Positions 32,601 through 40,562 of a stretch of DNA of 64,000 nucleotides are shown piece after piece; within the stretch, counting starts at the first letter, position 1; each line of letters starts with the position of its first letter. The DNA is from JAIVJZ01 sp036386515. Lineage in GTDB: Bacteria > Acidobacteriota > Blastocatellia > Pyrinomonadales > Pyrinomonadaceae. A program made the translations under genes and the position numbers. The notes beneath the pieces were generated by a model that made no database searches, was not told the origin of the DNA, and saw only the letters and a program-made list of their open reading frames with translations. The stretch lies in NCBI GenBank assembly GCA_036386515.1, contig DASVVO010000089.1, positions 186,001-250,000 on the forward strand, read 5' to 3'.

Positions 32601-34394
32601 ATGGACTCATCGAACTATCGTCTCATCACCGACGCGGCGCAACTCGCTTCGGCCGCCGCCGAACTGTCCGAGCATCCGGCCGTCGGCTTCGACACGGAAA
32701 CCACCGCGCTCGATCCTTATCGCGGCCGCATGCGGCTCATGCAATTCTCCGCGCCCGGCGGCGCGGCCTACATCATCGACCTCGACCGCTTCCGCACGGG
32801 CGACGGCAAGACGCCCGACCTCGCCGCGCTCGCGCCCGTGCTCCAACTGCTCGCCGCCCCGCGCCCCGTGAAGGTGGCGCACAACGCGAAGTTCGACGCC
32901 AAGTGGACGAAGCACGGGTTCGACACGGAACTCGGCGGCATCTTCGACACGATGCTGGCGAGCCAACTCGTCTCGGCGGGCGAGTCCGAGGATCGTCACT
33001 CGCTCGCCGCCGTCGCCGCCCGCTATCTCGACGAGACCGTGGACAAGTCCGAACAACTCAGCGATTGGAGCGGCGCGCTCTCCGATTCGCAACTCGAATA
33101 CGCCGCGCGCGACGCCGCCCTCATGCTCCCCTTGCGCGAACGGCTCGTCGAACTGCTCAAGCGCGACGAACTCGTCAATGTCGCGCAACTCGAATTCGAG
33201 TGCATCATGCCCGTCGCCTGTCTCGAACTCGCCGGGATTTTTCTGGACAAGGAACGCTGGCGCGAGCAGTTGAGCATCGTCGAAAAACGGCGCGCCATCC
33301 TCGCCGAGGAGTTGCAGGTGATGCTCGCCGAAGAGTCTTCGCAACAGTCTTTCTTCGGCCCCACGCGCAACGACATCAACCTCGACTCGCACGTCCAACT
33401 GACCAAAGCCCTCAAACGCGTCCTCCCCGGAGTGGAACTCCCCAACTCGACGCGCAACTGGAAACTGCAACCGCTCGCCGCCGAACATGAAGTGATCCGC
33501 GTGCTGCTCGAATACCGCACCGTGCAGAAGGCGCTCACCAGCTACGGCGAAAACATCCTGAACGAAATCAACCCGAAGACCGGCCGCATCCACGCCAACT
33601 TCCACCAGATCGGCGCGCCGACCGGCCGCTTCGCGTGTACCAACCCGAACGTGCAACAGGTGCCGCACGCCGTCGAATACCGGCGTTGCTTCCGCGCGCC
33701 CGCCGGGCGCAAGCTCGTCATCGCGGACTATTCGCAGATCGAGTTGCGCATCCTCGCGCACGTCACCGAAGACAAGGGCTTTATCGACGCGTTCAATTCG
33801 GGCGCGGACTTGCACCGCGTCACCGCCGCGCAGGTCTTCAACACGCCGCTCGAAGCCGTGACCAGAGAGCAGCGCGATTTCGCCAAGCGGCTCAACTTCG
33901 GCGTGGTCTACGGCATCGGCGCGCAGCGTTTCTCCATGATGACGGGCATCCCGCTCTCCGAGGCCGAGAGCATCCTCGCGCGCTACTTCCAAACCTATCG
34001 CGGGCTTGACACGTGGCTCCGAGACGCCGCGCGCAGAGCTTTGCGCGAGCGCACGGCGCGCACCTTGTCCGGGCGGCTCGCGCGCTTCAACTTCGACGCC
34101 GAAGACCGCCAGGCCGCCTCGCTCGCGCAGCGCAACGGTAAGAACATGCCCATTCAGGGCGCGTCCGCCGACATCCTGAAACGCGCCCTGCGCCTCCTGC
34201 ACGACAAGTTGAAAGAGACCACGGCGCGCCTCGTCAACATCGTCCACGACGAGATCGTCGTCGAGGCGGACGCCGCCGACGCCGCAGAGATCGCGCGGAC
34301 GGTGGAAGAGGCCATGTGCGCGGCGGGCGAAGAATACGTCACGCGCGTCCCCGTCAAAGTCGAGACGGAAGTGGCCGACGAGTGGGTGAAGTGA
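32601..34394 (+). CDS. DNA polymerase I-like, 3'-5' exonuclease and polymerase only
   Basis: A 597-residue family A polymerase. The DnaQ-like 3'-5' exonuclease is intact (VGFDTETTALDP with DxE; later YAARDAALMLPL). The polymerase has motif A LVIADYSQIELRILAHVTED, motif B RDFAKRLNFGVVYGIGAQRF and motif C NIVHDEIVVEADA. The N-terminal 5' nuclease of normal PolA (about 300 residues) is absent, and the start codon is clean, so this is a Klenow-like form, not a truncation. It probably works in repair or primer processing together with a separate 5' nuclease. The gene ends just before a 40-bp inverted repeat. Confidence 0.9.
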   Translation: MDSSNYRLITDAAQLASAAAELSEHPAVGFDTETTALDPYRGRMRLMQFSAPGGAAYIIDLDRFRTGDGKTPDLAALAPVLQLLAAPRPVKVAHNAKFDAKWTKHGFDTELGGIFDTMLASQLVSAGESEDRHSLAAVAARYLDETVDKSEQLSDWSGALSDSQLEYAARDAALMLPLRERLVELLKRDELVNVAQLEFECIMPVACLELAGIFLDKERWREQLSIVEKRRAILAEELQVMLAEESSQQSFFGPTRNDINLDSHVQLTKALKRVLPGVELPNSTRNWKLQPLAAEHEVIRVLLEYRTVQKALTSYGENILNEINPKTGRIHANFHQIGAPTGRFACTNPNVQQVPHAVEYRRCFRAPAGRKLVIADYSQIELRILAHVTEDKGFIDAFNSGADLHRVTAAQVFNTPLEAVTREQRDFAKRLNFGVVYGIGAQRFSMMTGIPLSEAESILARYFQTYRGLDTWLRDAARRALRERTARTLSGRLARFNFDAEDRQAASLAQRNGKNMPIQGASADILKRALRLLHDKLKETTARLVNIVHDEIVVEADAADAAEIARTVEEAMCAAGEEYVTRVPVKVETEVADEWVK

Positions 34395-34423
34395 AGGGAT
34401 GGAGGCAGAGGGATGGAGGCGGA

Positions 34424-34518
34424 GGGATGAGGGATGAGGGATGAGGGATGAATAAGAAAAGCATTCAACTGAAGTGAGTGCTTTTCTTATTCATCCCTCA
34501 TCCCTCATCCCTCATCCC
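34424..34518. repeat. perfect 40-bp inverted repeat built from GGGATGA heptamers
   Basis: Four GGGATGA units plus ATAAGAAAAGCA (34424-34463) are followed by a 15-nt loop and the exact reverse complement (34479-34518). Upstream (34395-34423) are degenerate units (GGGATGG, AGGCAGA). The core words GGGATGAATAAGAAAA and CATTCAA recur in the element at 61292-61382, showing common origin. Confidence 0.92.
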
Positions 34519-34638
34519 TCATTTGTTGTATCATCCACGGGCATTGCAACTCGATTCGCTAGTCCTCGCTTCCGTTCCTTTCACTCTCACCCGGTCGGGT
34601 TCACCACCGCGCCGGTCGCCCACAGGAGTCTGCCCCGT

Positions 34639-36777
34639 ATGAAAAAATCAACGCGCCGCGCCGCCGCCAGTGCGCTTGTTTTCGTCGCCCTTTTTCTCGC
34701 CCCCTTCATCGTGCGCGCCGCGGATTTCCGGCGCGAGGTCGTCTACCAGATAATCACGGATCGTTTCTTCGACGGTAACTCGGCCAACAACAACCCGGCG
34801 CAGAGCGCGGGACTCTACGACTCGACCAAGGCCAACTGGCGCGCCTATTGGGGCGGCGACCTGCAAGGCATTCAGCAGAAGATGTCATACCTGGCCGGGA
34901 TGGGCGTGACCGCCATCTGGATTTCGCCGCCCGTCGATAATCTGAACGCCAACATCCCCGACGGCAACGGCAACCCGACCGCCTCCTACCACGGCTACCA
35001 GGGACGCGACTTCAAGCGCATCGAGGAACATTCCGGCAGCGCGTCTAACGCCTGGACGGACTTCGACAACCTCGTCACCGCCGCGCACGCCAACGGCATC
35101 AAGGTCATCGTCGATTTCGCGCCCAACCACTCCACACAGGACAACGCGGGCGAGTTCGGCGCGCTCTACGACAACGGCACGTTCCTCGGCAACTACACCA
35201 ACGACACCAACGGCTACTTTCACCACAACGGCAACATCTCCAACTGGGACGACCGCTATCAGGTGCAGTACTACACGCTCTTCAACCTCGCCGATCTCAA
35301 TCAGGAGCACGTCACCATCGACGCTTACATGAAGGCCACGGCGCAGTTGTTCCAGCAGCACGGCGTTGACGGCTTCCGCATCGATGCCATCAAGCACATC
35401 ACCTGGGGCTGGCAGTACAGTCTCGCCAACGCCATCTATGCCAACGGCGACAGCTTCCTCTTCGGCGAGTGGTATCAGACGAGCACCGGCGACCCGCTCT
35501 ACCGCGACTCCTACAAGTATGCCAACAAGAGCGGCATCTCCATGCTCGACTTCCCGCTCAATACCGCCATCCGCAACGTCTTCGGCTCGAACGCCAACTT
35601 CTCCGAGATCGACACGGTGCTCACGGCCGAGGCGGCAAACTTCACCTGGGACGAAGACCTCGTCACGTTCATCGACAACCACGACATGACGCGTTTTCTC
35701 TCGCTCCTCAACAACAACAATCGTCTCCACCAATCGCTCGCCTTCATCCTCACGCAGCGCGGCATCCCCTGCATCTACTACGGCACGGAGCAATACCTGC
35801 ACAACGACACCACCGGAGGCGGCGACCCCTACAACCGGCCGATGATGAACGCCTTCAACACCTCGACCACCGCCTACACGCTCATCAACCGCCTCTCCAC
35901 CTTGCGCCGCAACAACCCGGCCGTCGCCTACGGCACGACCCAACAGCGTTGGATGAACAACGACGTGTACATCTACGAGCGCAAGTTCTACGGCAACACC
36001 GTCCTCGTCGCCATCAACAAGAACGAGACGACTTCGTATCCCATCACCGGCCTCAACACCGCGCTCCCCGCCGGCTCTTATTCCGACAGCCTGACGGGGC
36101 TGCTCGGCGGCTCCAGTATCAGCGTGGCGGCGGGCACGGGCGGCAACAACCCCGTCTCTAATTTCACGCTTCCCGCGCACACCGTCGCGGTCTGGAGTTT
36201 CACCGAGGGGGCGGCCGCGCCGCAGGTCGGGGTCATCGGGCCGACCATCGCGCACCCCGGCGTGCGCGTCACCATCGGCGGCAAAAACTTCGGCGCGACT
36301 ACGGGCACGGTCAAGTTCGGCACGACCACGGCGACCGTCAACTCCTGGACAGCGACGAAGATCGTCGCCACCGTGCCCGTCGTCACGAACGGCAACTACA
36401 ACGTGACCGTCACCAACTCGTCGGCGCAAGTCTCGAACGGCATCGCGTTCACCGCGCTCGCGGCGAAACTGATCCCGGTCACGTTCACCATCAACAACGC
36501 CTCGCCGACGCAGACGGGCGACTACATCTTCCTCACCGGCAACACCGTGGAGTTGAGCAACTGGGCGACGACCTGGGACGCGGCCGTCGGGCCGATGCTC
36601 ACGCCGAACTACCCGAACTGGTTCCTCAACGTGAGCGTGCCCGCCGGGAAGACGCTCCAATTCAAGTTCATCAAGATCGCCGCCAACGGCACAGTCACGT
36701 GGGAGGCGGGCGCAAACCACACCTACACCGTGCCCGCGAGCGGCGTCGGGTTCGTCAACGTCAACTGGCAGTATTAA
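34639..36777 (+). CDS. secreted cyclodextrin glucanotransferase-like GH13 enzyme
   Basis: A 712-residue product. The signal peptide (MKKSTRRAAASALVFVALFL..RAA) precedes a full A/B/C/D/E layout as in bacterial CGTases. The GH13 barrel has catalytic Asp249 (GFRIDAIKH), Glu277 (FGEWYQT) and Asp349 (FIDNHDM). The C domain follows; an IPT/TIG domain D covers about residues 530-610 (PTIAHPGVRVTIGGKNFG); and a CBM20 starch-binding domain E covers about 615-712 (LTGNTVELSNWATTWD). The aromatic residue that steers cyclisation in CGTases is Phe215 in TLFNLADL. Cyclic or linear alpha-glucan products are expected; alpha-amylase activity remains possible. Start chosen at ATG 34639 because it begins the signal peptide. 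Confidence 0.9.
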   Translation: MKKSTRRAAASALVFVALFLAPFIVRAADFRREVVYQIITDRFFDGNSANNNPAQSAGLYDSTKANWRAYWGGDLQGIQQKMSYLAGMGVTAIWISPPVDNLNANIPDGNGNPTASYHGYQGRDFKRIEEHSGSASNAWTDFDNLVTAAHANGIKVIVDFAPNHSTQDNAGEFGALYDNGTFLGNYTNDTNGYFHHNGNISNWDDRYQVQYYTLFNLADLNQEHVTIDAYMKATAQLFQQHGVDGFRIDAIKHITWGWQYSLANAIYANGDSFLFGEWYQTSTGDPLYRDSYKYANKSGISMLDFPLNTAIRNVFGSNANFSEIDTVLTAEAANFTWDEDLVTFIDNHDMTRFLSLLNNNNRLHQSLAFILTQRGIPCIYYGTEQYLHNDTTGGGDPYNRPMMNAFNTSTTAYTLINRLSTLRRNNPAVAYGTTQQRWMNNDVYIYERKFYGNTVLVAINKNETTSYPITGLNTALPAGSYSDSLTGLLGGSSISVAAGTGGNNPVSNFTLPAHTVAVWSFTEGAAAPQVGVIGPTIAHPGVRVTIGGKNFGATTGTVKFGTTTATVNSWTATKIVATVPVVTNGNYNVTVTNSSAQVSNGIAFTALAAKLIPVTFTINNASPTQTGDYIFLTGNTVELSNWATTWDAAVGPMLTPNYPNWFLNVSVPAGKTLQFKFIKIAANGTVTWEAGANHTYTVPASGVGFVNVNWQY

Positions 36778-36778
36778 G

Positions 36779-36906
36779 GGAGAAAGGGCAAAGGGGAAGG
36801 GGAGGGGGAACAGGGTAAGGGGTAAAGGGGAAATGGCAAAGGCGAAAAGCATCCGGCGCGGGCTGTTGTTTTTCCCTTTCCCCCTTACCCCTTACCCCTT
36901 ACCCTT
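36779..36906. repeat. G-rich heptanucleotide inverted array
   Basis: Left arm (36779-36838) is built from GGGGAAGG/GGGTAAG/GGGGTAAA words. Right arm (36870-36906) is the pyrimidine complement ending CCCCTTACCCTT. It is the same family as 11967-12215. It fills the gap between the CGTase-like gene and the CBM48 gene and so would lie inside a shared transcript. Confidence 0.7.
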
Positions 36907-36924
36907 CTTATTGAGGTCGGAGTG

Positions 36925-37638
36925 ATGCAGAGGTTTTTCATACTCGCGGGTTTGACGCTCGCCCTCATGTCTCACGCGCCCACGGAAGCGATGCGGCGTA
37001 CTCAAACTCCCGGCGCGGCGACGCGGGCGGAGGGCAAGCCGCAGAGAGACGCGGCGGCGAAGCGGGATGCGGCGGCGGAGAGGGATGCGGCCGTCTGGAA
37101 AACTTATACCGGCCGGTATGAGTTGGACGCGAAGCTCATTCCCATCACCACGCTCGACGTGACGCTCGAAAATAACGAACTCTGGATTAAGCCCACGCTC
37201 GTCAAAAAACGCAGGCTCGTCGCCACCCGCTCCCGCCGTAGTTTTCTCGACGAGGTCGAGGGCACGCGTTACACCTTCAACCGCGACGAGGAGGGGCGCA
37301 TCGTCAGTCTCACCTTTCGCTACGAGGGCGGCCTCTACACGGCGCGGAAGGTCTTGCTGCCGCCGCCGAGCCTGAAAGGCAACACGACTTTCAAGTTGAA
37401 GGGCTACGCGGACGCGCGCGTGGTCGTGCTCGCAGGCTCGTTCAACCATTGGAACGAATCGCAGTTGCTGTTCGCGCGGGAAGGCGACGAGTGGGTCTGC
37501 CGCGTCGATCTCACGCCGAATCGCTACGCCTACAAATTCATCGTTGACGGCAACTGGCTGCTCGACCCCGCGAACCCCGACACAGAGGAAGACGAATACG
37601 GAAATCTCAATTCCGTGCTGATCGTCAAAGAGAACTAA
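36925..37638 (+). CDS. secreted CBM48 (glycogen-binding) protein
   Basis: A product of about 237 residues with GAGGTCGGAG before the ATG. A signal peptide (MQRFFILAGLTLALMSHAP) is followed by a short Arg/Ala-rich segment, then a DUF3471-like beta domain (about residues 55-140: VWKTYTGRYELDAKLIPITT). The C-terminal CBM48/AMPK-type glycogen-binding domain (about 150-235) has VVLAGSFNHWNESQLLF and NRYAYKFIVDGNWLLDP. It has no catalytic domain. Being directly downstream of the CGTase-like gene, it probably binds starch or glycogen breakdown products at the cell surface. Confidence 0.8.
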   Translation: MQRFFILAGLTLALMSHAPTEAMRRTQTPGAATRAEGKPQRDAAAKRDAAAERDAAVWKTYTGRYELDAKLIPITTLDVTLENNELWIKPTLVKKRRLVATRSRRSFLDEVEGTRYTFNRDEEGRIVSLTFRYEGGLYTARKVLLPPPSLKGNTTFKLKGYADARVVVLAGSFNHWNESQLLFAREGDEWVCRVDLTPNRYAYKFIVDGNWLLDPANPDTEEDEYGNLNSVLIVKEN

Positions 37639-37651
37639 GAAGCTGTCTGAA

Positions 37652-37842
37652 CGAGTCCCGCGAGGGATGATTGCTAATAGCCCGGCGATTTATCGCCGGG
37701 AACCAGGTGGCAGGATAAAGTATGGAGTCCCGGAGGGACGATTGAATGGTGATGAACATTCAATCGTCCCTCCGGGACTCTTTGTAAAGGGTACTCTCCC
37801 AGCCATCAATGGCCGGGCTATGATCAAACGTCCCTGCGGGAC
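37652..37842. repeat. REP-like palindromic element, copy 3
   Basis: AGTCCCGcgaGGGATGA, AGCCCGGCGATTTATCGCCGGG, a mirrored pair of AGTCCCggaGGGACG hairpins around ATGGTGATGAACAT, then CCAGCCATCAATGGCCGGG and a terminal GTCCCtgcGGGAC. Same order of modules as 22096-22297. It lies between convergent genes (CBM48 and permease). Confidence 0.8.
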
Positions 37843-37900
37843 AAACACAGCTTTACTTTGCAAACGGCTTCCAAGCCTTGCCGCCACGGCGCGCAAAAGT

Positions 37901-39427
37901 TTAGTCGCCCGCCGGGAGGCTTCCGCCCGGACGCTTGCGCCAGAGGAGATAGACGGGGATGCCGGTGAGCACGAGCAGGTAGCCGATGCCGGAGGTTTCC
38001 GGCGTGAGGTAGGCGAGGTCGAGCACGAGCAACAGCGCGAGCAGGATGTAGACGAGCGGCACGAGCGGGTAGCCGAACGTGCGATAGGGTCTGGGGGCGT
38101 CGGGCAGCTTGCGGCGCAGGCGGATGACCGCCCCGACCATCAGCGCGTAGAAGACGAGATCGGCCGAGATGATGTATTCGAGCAGTTGCGTGTAGACGTT
38201 GCCGTAGGCGACGGAGACGGCGAGCGTCTGCGGGTTGACGGTCTCCGTGACGGTGCGCGGCAGTGTCAGGAGCGCAGCCCACACGCCTTGAATAATGAGC
38301 GCGACGGCGGGCACGCGGCGTGCGTTGATGGTGCCGACGCGCGCGAAGAACAGCCCGTCGCGCGCCATCGCGTAATAGACGCGCCCGCCCGCGAGGATCA
38401 GCCCGTTGTTGCAACCGAAGGTCGAGATGATGATCGCGCACGCCATCAACGCCGCGCCGCGCCCGCCGAAGATCGCGCCCATCGCGGCGGTCGCCACGCG
38501 ATTCTGCGGCGCGGTCTGAATCCCCGCGAGCGGCAGCGTCAGGACGTAGGCGAGGTTCGCCAGCAGGTAGAGCGCGACGACGAGCGCGCACCCCACGAGC
38601 AGCGCACGCGGCAAATTGCGCCCCGGCTCTCTGACCTCGCCCGCCGTGAACGTCACGTTGTTCCAGGCCGATTGCGCAAAGAGCGGCCCCACCATCGCCC
38701 GCCCCAACAGAGCGACGAGGGCGAGCGTGCCCGTCAGCGCGAGATCGCTTTGCGCGGCCTGCGGCGTCCAACCGTTCGCCGCCGAGTCCCACCAGGCCGA
38801 GGTGAAGGCCGCGCTCCCGTGGTTCGCGCCGAAGAGGAGGCCGAGCAGGATGAGCGCGCCGAGCGCGGCCGTCTTGGTGAAAGTGAAACTGTTCTGGATG
38901 AGTTTGCCGAGTTGCAGCCCGCGCGTGTTCGTCGCGGTGAGGAGCAGAATCATGAGGACGGCGACGAGTTGCTGCGTTGACAGGCTGACGGCGTATTGGC
39001 CGAAGACGCGCTGCGGGGCGATGAGGTAATTACTCGCCGACACGCCCGGCGCGAGCACGCCGACGAAGTTGGCGAAGGCGATGGCGACCGCCGCGATCGT
39101 GCCCGTCTGGATCACCAACAGCAGCGACCAGCCGAACAGAAACCCGACGGCCGGGCTGTACGCCTCGCGCAAAAACACATACTGGCCGCCCGCCTGCGGC
39201 ATCATGGCCGCGAGTTCGGCGCAACACAGCGCGCCCGTGATGGTGAGCACGCCCGCGAGTGTCCAGGCCAGCAGCAGCCACCCCGGCGCGCCCACCAGCC
39301 GCGACGATTCCGCCGAGACCAGAAAGATGCCCGACCCGATCATCGAGCCGACCACGATCATCGTCGCATCGAGCAGGCCGAGGCCGCGTTCGAGTTTGGG
39401 CGCGTGAATTTTCTCGTTTGAGTCCAC
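37901..39427 (-). CDS. APC-superfamily amino acid permease
   Basis: A 508-residue inner-membrane transporter with about 12-13 TM segments. LGLLDATMIVVGSMIGSGIFL is the TM1 substrate-binding signature. LPQAGGQY-type residues occur as MMPQAGGQYVFLREAYSP, and FAQSAWNNVTFTAGEVREPGRNLPRAL is the conserved TM6-loop of LAT/ACT-like permeases. The substrate cannot be fixed. The XRE regulator gene ends 4 nt upstream of its start and is read in the same direction, so regulator and permease may form one operon. Confidence 0.88.
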   Translation of the reverse strand: MDSNEKIHAPKLERGLGLLDATMIVVGSMIGSGIFLVSAESSRLVGAPGWLLLAWTLAGVLTITGALCCAELAAMMPQAGGQYVFLREAYSPAVGFLFGWSLLLVIQTGTIAAVAIAFANFVGVLAPGVSASNYLIAPQRVFGQYAVSLSTQQLVAVLMILLLTATNTRGLQLGKLIQNSFTFTKTAALGALILLGLLFGANHGSAAFTSAWWDSAANGWTPQAAQSDLALTGTLALVALLGRAMVGPLFAQSAWNNVTFTAGEVREPGRNLPRALLVGCALVVALYLLANLAYVLTLPLAGIQTAPQNRVATAAMGAIFGGRGAALMACAIIISTFGCNNGLILAGGRVYYAMARDGLFFARVGTINARRVPAVALIIQGVWAALLTLPRTVTETVNPQTLAVSVAYGNVYTQLLEYIISADLVFYALMVGAVIRLRRKLPDAPRPYRTFGYPLVPLVYILLALLLVLDLAYLTPETSGIGYLLVLTGIPVYLLWRKRPGGSLPAGD

Positions 39428-39431
39428 GGGG

Positions 39432-39755
39432 TTATCGCTTGCGATTGGTGCGAGGCGTGCGCGTGCGGCTGATGATTTCGCGCGGCGTTCCTTTCAACAA
39501 TTTGTCGGGTAGGTTCAACTCGTCGTCAATCAGCACATCCGTCGAGATGCCGACGCAGCGTGCATACTTCAACAGCACAGGTAGGGGCGGCTCGCCTGTG
39601 CCTAACTCGTAGCTTGAGATAGCTGTGCGTGAAACCTTTGCATCAAGTCCCAAGCGGACGAGCATGCCGTCTTGTGAAAGATCAAGGTAAAGCCGGATTT
39701 GCAGAAGTTTTTCGGCCAATCGTTTTGGCTTCGGACGGGGTGACCTTCCCATCAA
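39432..39755 (-). CDS. XRE-family DNA-binding regulator
   Basis: A 107-residue protein. Helix-turn-helix at about residues 14-72 (LAEKLLQIRLYLDLSQDGML, ISSYELGTGEPPLPVLLKYAR), then a short basic tail (RTRTPRTNRKR). It is preceded by a 265-nt divergent region with a TATAAT box and a perfect 7-bp inverted repeat (39810-39828) that may be its operator. It lies 4 nt before the permease gene on the same strand. The local base composition is lower in GC than neighbouring housekeeping genes. Confidence 0.8.
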   Translation of the reverse strand: MMGRSPRPKPKRLAEKLLQIRLYLDLSQDGMLVRLGLDAKVSRTAISSYELGTGEPPLPVLLKYARCVGISTDVLIDDELNLPDKLLKGTPREIISRTRTPRTNRKR

Positions 39756-39805
39756 GGTTTACCCCCTGACGGGATATTGAAGTCAAGAATTAATTTGACT
39801 TTAGC

Positions 39806-39828
39806 TATAATTACAGCGAAACTGTAAT
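39806..39828 (+). promoter_or_regulatory. -10 box overlapped by a palindromic operator
   Basis: A consensus TATAAT (39806-39811) overlaps the inverted repeat ATTACAG-CGAAA-CTGTAAT (39810-39828). TTACAG recurs at 39835. A regulator bound here would block rightward initiation toward the 40021 gene; the adjacent XRE protein is the obvious candidate. The -35 is weak. Confidence 0.5.
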
Positions 39829-40020
39829 TGTGCGTTACAGCCGTTGGGAGTTTGTTCTTGCTTGACTCCCATGCGGCACTCATCACGAGTGATTCGGGGC
39901 GGCGTGGCGCATCGGTTATTGTGGGCGTTTGTCAAAAGTTCAGAATCACGCGAGGGGCATAACATAACAAACCGGCGCGGCTATTGTCAGCCTGAGTTTT
40001 GCGGGGCGGGTGTGATAACT

Positions 40021-40437
40021 ATGACGAAAAGCGAAAGGCAGCGGAGCGAGAAGGCGCGAGCGTGGATGATCTCATTCCTGAACGACTTCGACCCGGATCA
40101 ATTTGTCCTCCCGCTTGACGAGATTCGCCTCCTCGCCCTGATCATCACCACGCGCGATGGCGCGGAGCCGTTCATCAGAAAAATGGTGACGCTCTCGGAG
40201 AGCGTTAAAGCCGGACGCACGGACGCCATCGCACGTGTCGCACGCCACAGCACAGACCACGCGTTGACCGAACTGCTCGCGCCGATGTCGCAAGCTGCGA
40301 GAGAGGGGCGCGTCGTCGCGGTTGGGAATACGGCATTCTTCGCCGCGAGTTTCGCCTATCAGAACAGCCTCGATTATCTGCGCGAGTTGATGAAGTATCT
40401 CGACAGGTTCAAGCGTCAGCCTCAGATGCGGCACTAA
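40021..40437 (+). CDS. hypothetical helical protein
   Basis: A 138-residue protein starting MTKSERQRSEKARAWMISFL. Mostly helical, without TM segments or Cys motifs. The central segment FIRKMVTLSESVKAGRTDAIARVARHSTDHA and C-terminal DYLRELMKYLDRFKRQPQMRH are basic. A longer in-frame extension upstream to 39844 would translate the promoter region and is rejected. Function unknown; divergent pairing with the XRE regulator suggests coregulation. Confidence 0.6.
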   Translation: MTKSERQRSEKARAWMISFLNDFDPDQFVLPLDEIRLLALIITTRDGAEPFIRKMVTLSESVKAGRTDAIARVARHSTDHALTELLAPMSQAAREGRVVAVGNTAFFAASFAYQNSLDYLRELMKYLDRFKRQPQMRH

Positions 40438-40562
40438 GGCGGCGGTTTGCGCCTCGCTTGACACTGGCCGCGCGGCTCACCTAGTCTTTTGATGGTTAGT
40501 AAGTCATAAACTTCATTGTCTGCCTGCCAATTGATTCAACACCGGGACGCTAAAAATTTTCT

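Noticed and set aside
32607..34247. 546-codon open frame on the minus strand
   Set aside because: Antisense shadow of the DNA polymerase gene; no protein-like motifs.
34885..36852. 655-codon open frame on the minus strand
   Set aside because: Fully antisense to the CGTase-like gene, whose catalytic residues and domains are intact; the antisense product is a Val/Asp/Glu/Arg-rich shadow.
37667..38980. 437-codon plus-strand open frame
   Set aside because: Its start lies in a REP-like element and the rest is antisense to the amino-acid permease.
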